This document shows, in pieces, positions 20,501 through 25,252 of a stretch of DNA of 25,252 bases. Positions within the stretch are counted from its first letter, which is position 1; the number at the start of each line of letters is the position of its first letter. This DNA comes from Phoronis australis (Eukaryota > Phoronida > Phoronidae): assembly GCA_002633005.1 (NCBI GenBank), contig NMRA01001351.1, positions 1 through 25,252 on the forward strand, in the 5' to 3' direction. The position numbers and the translations under genes were made by a program. The notes beneath the pieces were generated by a model. It worked only from the letters and a program-made list of their open reading frames with translations. It searched no databases and had not been told where the DNA came from.

Positions 20501-22142
20501 CCAGAGTTAGACTGAAACCATGCGGGTTTCAGGTTCAATTCCACACCAAGACTGATCTCAGAGAATCCATTTTCTAGCTAATAATGTTCCTTTAAGCATT
20601 CTTCTAAGAAAAGTGTTTAGTTCCTTGTTTGATTCAAAAGCGAGATTTGCAGCAGCTGTAACCTTTTGATCTAGGTTAAATTTGGAGATTTTGACTTTGA
20701 TTTCAGCCAATGGCAGACGTGTGTGTGTGTGTGTGTGGGTGAGTGTGGGTGGGTGTGAGTGTAAGTTAAGGCAATAAATTCAGCAGTTCATGCGCGTCAG
20801 GAGACACACTCCGTGGTTCAGACACCAAGATGTTCATGTACCATTAATACATTAAATGTGTTCACCTCTTCTTTGGCACTCGTATTCAACACGAGCACAA
20901 GCGTACTCTGATCGCTGTACAGCTTCAGAAAGTTGAGCAGTATCCGATTAATTCCCAACCCTCTGAAAAATAAAAATAAATCATAAATGAGATTCTAACA
21001 TAATACCGATAGTTTTACTGCAACATTTTTCAGCAGACAAGCCCAAAGTGCATATTTCAAAATATCAGTTAAGTGACCACCCACATACATATATTTGGAA
21101 GTGACAAATATTCACTCAGTCACATCGATACTGTAGCGAATCCACAAATTGAAACCACAGAAGCAAATACACAACATTGTCACAATGTAGGGTTAGTCCC
21201 AGAGGTCGGAGTTCAAAGTTGAATACAAGATATAATGCTTTCTATTGCTATCTGATCTTAGCTAAAATTATTGAGCATTATATTTTTCGTAACAAAATGT
21301 TTTGAAAATTTACTTCAATCAAGGTTTTGGTGTCCACTGCCAATGAAACAGCAGAACCTTTTAGGATTGAATCATACATATTTTTCCCAAACGTAGGACC
21401 TGGGTATATCTACAGAAAACTATTCACATACAGGCCAGCTTAAGATCAGCCTGTCTGCAGAAAAGTGTAGTACAAGTGATACCAACAATCAGCAGTACTA
21501 ACAAAAATAACACGACAGTTAAAGACCAAACTGTGAACAGTTAGTGTCAACAGTTTCAAGCTTTACAAATTTGCAGAATGCCAAAATAATTAAAAGTACA
21601 AATTAAAAAAGTGCAACTCACTTGCTCTGGAAGCACTGAAATATCATTTCCCTAACTTAATGATTTATAGTTTTTGCATCCAGTATTTCACCTATAGATG
21701 AATGACAATATCCATCCTTTGAACAAATATTTGTAGTTATAGTAGAACATGCCTTCAATTTTGCAATGAATTGCAAATTTTTTTTCAAAAGTCAATTATA
21801 CTCTTAACATGCTCAAAATTTACATGTTTTGATTTATGATTTGTACAGTGCAAAATTTTTCTTCATTTTTATACTTGGGACATCTGACATTCTTAATTTT
21901 AAAAATTCCACTTGATTGCATGTTAAATAGAACATTTTTGTTCCATTGGACTAAATTCACTTTTGATGAATTGGATTGAGTTGTATCTTTAAATAATCTA
22001 TGTTTATTGCAAAATTCAAGAACTAGACTACGACAAAATTGACGAACTCAACCACGACAGTCAAAACTCACTTTGCCATGATAAGGAGACCATCATCATG
22101 GAAACAGTCCAAAAATATCTGCTGCTCATATTCTAACAACAT
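14487..22142 (-). CDS. ERCC4: ERCC4/XPF DNA-repair endonuclease large subunit, N-terminal 324 residues (10 exons, 3' part outside or missing)
   Basis: Ten exons on the minus strand join with consistent phases and GT-AG borders: 22072-22142, 20866-20962, 20273-20355, 19794-19916, 18269-18326, 17830-17982, 16784-16897, 16046-16194, 15373-15426 and 14487-14556. They total 972 nt, or 324 codons, with no stop. The product aligns along its length with the N-terminal SF2 helicase-like region of animal XPF: start [14 protein letters not shown], then TQGG/TSR-like block [75 protein letters not shown] and FGHNSGWLF. The Walker A position reads GLGINR, with no GKT, which fits the inactive helicase fold known in animal XPF. 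XPF pairs with ERCC1 in the nucleus and cuts 5' of lesions in nucleotide excision and crosslink repair. The ERKxxxD nuclease and HhH domains (about 550 residues) were not found at lower coordinates. Identification is very secure; completeness of the gene is not. Confidence 0.95.
14630..14685. repeat. Hairpin with perfect 17-bp arms (copy B)
   Basis: Arms ATTTTGAGAACCAGTTT (14630-14646) and AAACTGGTTCTCAAAAT (14669-14685) flank a 22-nt loop, CCTCCACTGAGTAATGGGAATC. It is in ERCC4 intron 9, just upstream of exon 10. Related hairpins lie at 5708-5795 and 22922-22970. Confidence 0.9.
15373..15426 (-). CDS. ERCC4: ERCC4 exon 9 (short 54-nt exon)
   Basis: Acceptor TTTATTTCAG, donor AG|GTAAGT. It encodes [17 protein letters not shown], matching human YLSQYDCVTFLNLLESLR. 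The first base completes the Arg codon from exon 8, and the last two bases start the Arg codon completed by exon 10. Confidence 0.95.
16046..16194 (-). CDS. ERCC4: ERCC4 exon 8
   Basis: Acceptor CCTTTTCAG, donor CG|GTGAGT. It encodes [37 protein letters not shown] and [12 protein letters not shown], matching human VEDLSLENAIGKPFDKTI and LDPLWHQLGAKTKSLVQDL. It ends in phase 2. Confidence 0.96.
16430..16618 (+). repeat. Degenerate GC-richer tandem repeat in ERCC4 intron 7
   Basis: Repeated phrases include CACCGGCCAACTTG, TCGGCCATCATGTTTTGGGT, CCAGCCGACTATTTTTTGGG, CAGCCGACAGGTTTTGAAGT and GAAGTCCGGAC. The consensus is about 22-30 bp of the form CGGCCA.CATGTTTTG.AGTC. Units are strongly diverged. 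Confidence 0.7.
16784..16897 (-). CDS. ERCC4: ERCC4 exon 7
   Basis: 38 codons, phase 0 on both sides; acceptor TTTGATTCAG, donor TCG|GTGAGT. It encodes [32 protein letters not shown] and KRCNPS, matching human PEVVEIHVSMTPTM and ILDILNACLKELK. Confidence 0.95.
17400..17500 (+). repeat. Dispersed repeat family 1, copy c (ERCC4 intron 6)
   Basis: ACAGACTACAGTTAAAATTC, then TACACTTTACGACACAATATGG and GAAATTTCATTTTGGGG. It matches the 19585-19730 copy best upstream of ACACAATATGG. Confidence 0.5.
17830..17982 (-). CDS. ERCC4: ERCC4 exon 6
   Basis: 51 codons in phase 0 on both sides; acceptor TTCTTGCAG, donor CAG|GTAATG. It encodes [34 protein letters not shown] and [17 protein letters not shown]. 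Human counterpart: [26 protein letters not shown] and WPRFH. Confidence 0.96.
18269..18326 (-). CDS. ERCC4: ERCC4 exon 5 (short 58-nt exon)
   Basis: A 58-nt exon too short to stand out as an open frame, found by looking for the missing human [19 protein letters not shown] block. Acceptor TTCTTACAG, donor AAG|GTAATG. It encodes [19 protein letters not shown] after completing an ACA codon with exon 4. Phases agree on both sides. Confidence 0.95.
18348..18436 (+). repeat. Short tandem repeat of AACTGGAAAACAGG units, 4 copies
   Basis: AACTGGAAAACAGGATG, AACTGGAAAACAGGACG, AACTGGAAAACAGGGCG and AACTGGAACACAG, separated by T-rich spacers. Unit length is uneven, about 22-29 bp. In ERCC4 intron 4. 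Confidence 0.85.
18660..19035 (+). repeat. Dispersed repeat family 2, copy b (ERCC4 intron 4)
   Basis: ATATAAATGTTCAAGGTGAG, AAAAGTGGAACACTTTAAA, GCATTTTGAAGAACAG, AAAGCATAGAAACTG and TTAGCCAAATTTGG. Same order as copy a at 9130. Confidence 0.65.
19585..19730 (-). repeat. Dispersed repeat family 1, copy d (ERCC4 intron 4, inverted)
   Basis: On the minus strand: GGACTGTAAACTCTTACAAT, GGACACAATATGG, GGGAAATTTTATC and AAAGATATATAGCACCA. Same order as the other copies. Confidence 0.5.
19794..19916 (-). CDS. ERCC4: ERCC4 exon 4
   Basis: Acceptor CTTTACAG, donor AC|GTGAGT. It encodes [30 protein letters not shown] and [10 protein letters not shown]. This is the most conserved helicase-like core block of XPF (human [20 protein letters not shown]). 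The exon ends in phase 2. Confidence 0.96.
20273..20355 (-). CDS. ERCC4: ERCC4 exon 3
   Basis: Acceptor TTTCCCTCAG, donor CG|GTGAGA. It encodes [15 protein letters not shown], then [12 protein letters not shown], matching human EYFINQLKIEGVEHL and RRVTNEI. It starts in phase 0 and ends with two bases of an Arg codon. Confidence 0.94.
20466..20556 (+). mobile_element. tRNA-like SINE head inside ERCC4 intron 2
   Basis: TGTCGAGTGGGGTAAGG resembles the A-box region of a Leu/Ser-type tRNA, and AGGTTCAATTCCACACC resembles a B box. The variable region between them is long and does not fold cleanly, so this is a SINE or tRNA pseudogene and not a working tRNA. The body probably runs on towards the GT repeat at 20719. 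Confidence 0.5.
20719..20762 (+). repeat. GT microsatellite in ERCC4 intron 2
   Basis: A run of GT grading into GTGGGTGAGTGTGGGTGGGT. Confidence 0.9.
20866..20962 (-). CDS. ERCC4: ERCC4 exon 2
   Basis: Acceptor TTTTTCAG, donor GAG|GTGAAC. The first base completes AAA (Lys). It encodes [15 protein letters not shown], then [17 protein letters not shown], matching the human GLGADRLLYHFLQL and LVLVLNTQPAEEE stretch. The degenerate Walker A lies here. Confidence 0.93.
20963..22071 (-). other. ERCC4 intron 1
   Basis: 1,109 bp between two secure exons. AT-rich; no repeat or gene recognised inside. Confidence 0.7.
22072..22142 (-). CDS. ERCC4: ERCC4 exon 1 (start exon)
   Basis: Begins at ATG 22142-22140 with a favourable A at -3, and encodes [18 protein letters not shown] then LLIMA plus two bases. 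Reading upstream in frame, a stop (TGA) is reached with no further ATG, so this is the first usable start; human XPF begins equivalently a few residues earlier. The donor reads AA|GTGAG (CTCAC on the + strand at 22067-22071). It ends in phase 2. Confidence 0.92.
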
Positions 22143-22359
22143 AGTGATGGTGATCCTTGGTGCACTGCCACTCCTGTCGTTACATGGATAATAACCCTGA
22201 TCTGTCACATTTTTATGAATACCGTCTCAAGGTTTTTGTCTCACCTTCACTTTTGCCTAAAACAAAACCAATGAGAATGTCTGAACATTAACTCAGAATT
22301 AATTAACTTTGTGAAATGAGTGGGAGTTGTTGGAAGACGATCTCCACCAATGTTCTGTA
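22143..22359 (-). promoter_or_regulatory. Presumed ERCC4 5' UTR/promoter-proximal region
   Basis: Lies directly upstream of the ERCC4 start codon. I see no convincing TATA box or initiator, and the transcription start cannot be placed. The minus-strand open frame at 22247-22561 includes the 26-bp tandem repeat and is not taken as coding. Confidence 0.35.
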
Positions 22360-22437
22360 ATTGCATAAGAAATTGTTGTATAAGAATTGCATAAGCAATT
22401 GTTGTATAAGAATTGCATAAGCAATTGTTGTACAAGA
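22360..22437 (+). repeat. 26-bp tandem repeat, 3 units, upstream of ERCC4
   Basis: Units start at 22360, 22386 and 22412. Each holds ATTGCATAAGCAATT followed by GTTGTATAAGA. The core AATTGC-ATAA-GCAATT is itself palindromic. The array lies about 220 bp upstream of the ERCC4 start codon. Confidence 0.9.
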
Positions 22438-22921
22438 AATAATTGATTGCATCCTCTAGACTTGGAACGCATTCACTCTCTTTCTTTTTGCTGTACCTTG
22501 CCTTATATGGGCATGCTACTTGTGTGTATATGTATTGATGTGACCATAGAAAAATATGCACAATGTCCCACCAATCAACAACAGGAGTGCAGAGAGAATT
22601 TTCTTGATTATGTTAATGCATAAATAATTGGCAAATCTACAGCATTTTTATCCAGGGACCTATCTTACCTGAGGGTGAGGTGAAAATCCTCCCATGTTTG
22701 CCACCAATACAAGAGACTATGGAGGTTAAAAGTGATTCTAAGTAGGGGATAAATTTTTTAATCCTCCAAGGGTAGTTTTTGGGCTTGATGAGGGGAATTT
22801 TGAGTGACTTTAAATTATTTTTCAGGGAAGAATGGAGCCCATATTCAGCCCCAAAATCTAGGCACTAAGGCCCCTACCATCTCACATGAAGTCAAGTCAA
22901 GTCTCTTACACCGTTCTCGGA
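22438..22921. other. Gene-free stretch upstream of ERCC4
   Basis: Contains repeated small phrases such as CCTCC..GGGTAG and GAGGTGAAAATCCTCCC, but no clear unit. No gene recognised. Confidence 0.35.
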
Positions 22922-22970
22922 TTTTTAGAACAGTTTGATGCTCAGCAGAGGAAAGTGGTTCTCAAAATGC
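22922..22970. repeat. Imperfect foldback (copy C), inverted relative of the 14630 hairpin
   Basis: Its reverse complement reads ATTTTGAGAACCACTTTCCT, then CTGCTGAGCATCAAACTGTT and CTAAAAAT. This aligns with the whole 14630-14685 hairpin with a few gaps. Confidence 0.6.
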
Positions 22971-23034
22971 AGGACATCTGTATCTGACTATTTCCAAGTA
23001 CACTGCACTTCAATTAGGGTCTCCCATAGCCCAC

Positions 23035-23811
23035 AAATGAGTTCCGACTAGCCGGCACAGGCTATATGTTATGTAGCCGTAGCCCGGCGTAGGACGGTGG
23101 GGCCTAACAGTTTGTGTATGTACAATCACACGTATGAGAGCCAGATCTACTGTTATTCCCTTTTAGCTTCTTCAAAATGTGTGGTTTTGCTAACCTTGTT
23201 GAGAGGTTAAGATGCTGATTTCACAGCAAAGAATTTTGAAGTAGTTAAAAACAACTGGATGTGCTCACAGATCTTTCAAGGAGGCCGCCATGTTCTTTTA
23301 AAAACTCTCGATACCGTAATCAATACCATTGTTTTGGGTTGTGTTTTACCGTAACACCTCATAAATAAGACCATAAATTACTTAGGAAGGAGCATTTAAA
23401 ATATTTCTATTTGGAACACCTTGGATATTTTTGTAACCTAAAAATCACCCGTAAAATTTTGGAGTTGAGGCTACACAATACTCAAGGTGTTCAAAGCCAT
23501 ATAGATCTCAAGCCCTTAGAGTTTCAGCCGGGTTGCACGAAACAGTCTCAACTAAGTTCCCTTTATTATTTGCCTATCTGTGTCTTTGCTTACAAAACAG
23601 ATTTAATGTTTTTACCGTTTCATCTTGATTACGAGCTCCTCTTTTAATAATGAAATTTTCTAATAACATAACTAAAAACTGAGGCCTGAATTCAATGAAA
23701 CTACGCGGAGGACTTAGTCCTTTAAATTAGGGGTGTGGCATATGATCCTTATTTTTCAATAATTCAACGTCAAGTTCACTTTAAATGTGTATCAAAACCA
23801 AAAATCGACTT
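23035..23811 (+). repeat. Long direct duplication, copy 1
   Basis: Runs from AAATGAGTTCCGACTAGCCG to AAAAATCGACTT. The same sequence returns at 23887-24660. I counted about 14 substitutions plus two small indels, roughly 98% identity. It contains no convincing gene: an open frame at 23411-23647 is broken by a 1-bp indel in copy 2. Confidence 0.95.
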
Positions 23812-23844
23812 NTGACAAAAATCTCAGCTCGCATTTCCAAATTT

Positions 23845-23864
23845 CAGGTCGCAAATGCGACCTG
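23845..23864. repeat. Perfect 8-bp palindrome in the spacer between duplicated blocks
   Basis: CAGGTCGC, loop AAAT, GCGACCTG. It lies directly between the two copies of the 850-bp duplication, inside a short GC-richer stretch. Confidence 0.8.
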
Positions 23865-23886
23865 CAGCTCGTTATGTCGAGCCCTG

Positions 23887-24660
23887 AAATGAGTTCCGAC
23901 TGGCCGGCACAGGCTATGTTATGTAGCCGTAGCCCGGCGTAGGACGGTGGGGCCTAACAGTTTGTGTATGTACAATCACACGTATGAGTGCCAGATCTAC
24001 TGTTATTCCCTTTTAGCTTCTTCAAAATGTGTGGTTTTGCTAACCTTGTTGAGAGGTTAAGATGCTGATTTCACAGCAAAGAATTTTGAAGTAGTTAAAA
24101 ACAACTGGATGTGCTCACAGATTTTTCAAGGAGGCCGCCATGTTCTTTTAAAAACTCTCGATACCGTAATCAATACCATTGTTTTGGGTTGTGTTTTACC
24201 GTAACACCTCACAAATAAGACCATAAATTACTTAGGAAGGAGCATTTAAAATATTTCTATTTGGAACACCTTGGATATTTTTGTAACCTAAAAATCACCC
24301 GTAACATTTTGGAGTTGAGGCTACACAATACTCAAGGTGTTCAAAGCCATATAGATCTCAAGCCCTTAAGTTTCAGCCGGGTTGCATGAAACAGTCTCAA
24401 CTAAGTTCCCTTTATTATTTGCCTATCTGTGTCTTTGCTTACAAAACAGATTTAATTTTTTTACCATTTCATCTTGATTATGAGCTCCTCTTTTGATAAT
24501 GAAATTTTCTAATAACATAACTAAAAACTGAGGCCTGAATTCAATAAAACTACGCGGAGGACTTAGTCCTTTAAATTAGGGGCGTGGCATATGATCCTTA
24601 TTTTTCAATAATTCAACGTCAAGTTCACTTTAAATGTGTATCAAAACCAAAAATCGACTT
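23887..24660 (+). repeat. Long direct duplication, copy 2
   Basis: Second copy, offset about 852 bp from copy 1. The 75-bp spacer between the copies holds an unresolved base (N at 23812) and the hairpin at 23845-23864. Confidence 0.95.
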
Positions 24661-24739
24661 AGTAATGAAACTAAAACACCCAAAGAAATGACAATCGGTG
24701 GCACAAATCGGCACAAATTAATACTCCGGTACTGAGAAC

Positions 24740-24830
24740 AGCTGGTGATCGACTGAACGTGCGACCCATGCAATCGGCTGGCCGGGCGGCATGCCGACGT
24801 GCTGACGCTCAAGCCAACCGAGTCAGTTCG
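24740..24830 (-). mobile_element. Possible second-family tRNA-like SINE head
   Basis: On the minus strand, ACTCGGTTGGCTTGAGCG resembles a tRNA D-arm/A box, and GCACGTTCAGTCGATCAC lies at B-box distance but matches poorly. This is locally the most GC-rich part of the right flank. Weak. Confidence 0.25.
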
Positions 24831-25047
24831 GCTGTATTGCCGTCATTTTTCCGAGTCAGGGTGGCATCTGCCAATAAGTCACGACGACCGCCTGCCGTGT
24901 TGCCACTCGCTAAACCATGACATTAGGCTCCAAAATAAACTTGGCAATACGGAGTCTGAACCAAAACTTGGCAGTCATTAATTGTATCAAAGTGAAAAAC
25001 AACAAGTTGCGACTGAGGTATCAGTTGTTATGATATCACCTATAAGA
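24831..25047. other. Gene-free stretch
   Basis: Short open frames only, with no motif. Lies between the possible tRNA-like head and SINE copy 2. Confidence 0.3.
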
Positions 25048-25252
25048 AGCAATTGCACTGAGGCGGTCAGATACACGTTGTACCAGAAGTGTGCAGGCCC
25101 CAGTGGGGCCCATTGCACAGATCACCGGGCCCAGAACTATTTTTGTGCTTTATTAATATATACTTAAAACCGACTGCTGAGGAGCTAGAAACCTGGCTCA
25201 AGGGTTTAACAGTGTGACCTGGTGGGACTCGAACCCACGTCCTCGAGTAAAG
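25048..25252 (-). mobile_element. tRNA-derived SINE, copy 2 (cut by window edge)
   Basis: Read on the minus strand: B box GGGTTCGAGTCCCACC, then CAGGTTTCTAGCTCCTCAGC, TTAATAAAGCACAAAAATAG, GTGCAATGGGCCCC and CTTCTGGTACAA, in the same order as copy 1. The A box lies beyond the window. Confidence 0.8.

Noticed and set aside
22247-22561. 104-codon minus-strand open frame upstream of ERCC4
   Set aside because: Much of it is translated 26-bp tandem repeat, there is no motif, and it is not in a spliceable arrangement I could support.
23411-23647. 78-codon + strand open frame in duplicated block
   Set aside because: The second copy of the block has a 1-bp indel that breaks it, and no motif is present.

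Overview
The window is animal (metazoan) nuclear DNA. It has one intron-rich gene with GT-AG introns, one intronless receptor gene, tRNA-derived SINEs, minisatellites and terminal-inverted-repeat elements, and no operons. A lancelet (Branchiostoma-like) genome is my best guess. The guess rests on a compact single-exon LRR-Ig transmembrane receptor, a type greatly expanded in lancelets, together with a vertebrate-like ERCC4. This is inference; another marine invertebrate deuterostome is possible.

Layout. 1-3.3 kb: two inverted copies of a TIR element (TA-flanked CCGTATT... ends) surrounding a SINE and a degenerate repeat array. 3.4-3.8 kb: a 34-bp minisatellite. 3.8-10 kb: AT-rich DNA with old repeats and hairpins, no recognisable gene, and one possible 5' non-coding exon near 6.8 kb. 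10.0-10.66 kb: a 30-bp minisatellite with a 120-bp higher-order period, ending 13 bases before a splice acceptor-like site. 10.7-12.0 kb (+): an intact 437-aa LRR-Ig receptor gene. 13.0-13.8 kb (-): decayed GIY-YIG sequence, probably from a Penelope-like retroelement. 14.5-22.1 kb (-): ten consecutive coding exons of ERCC4/XPF, joining in frame to give the first 324 residues. 22.4-25.25 kb: small tandem repeats, an 850-bp tandem duplication of about 98% identity, and a second copy of the first SINE at the right edge.

The two genes have no evident functional link. ERCC4 encodes the large subunit of the XPF-ERCC1 repair endonuclease, but its nuclease and HhH half was not found to the left of exon 10. 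Either the LRR-Ig gene is nested antisense in an ERCC4 intron of more than 14 kb, whereas the other nine introns are 0.3-1.5 kb, or ERCC4 is broken or misassembled here. I found no convincing new biological system. The best leads are the nested-gene architecture, the minisatellite abutting the receptor start, and several uncatalogued repeat families.
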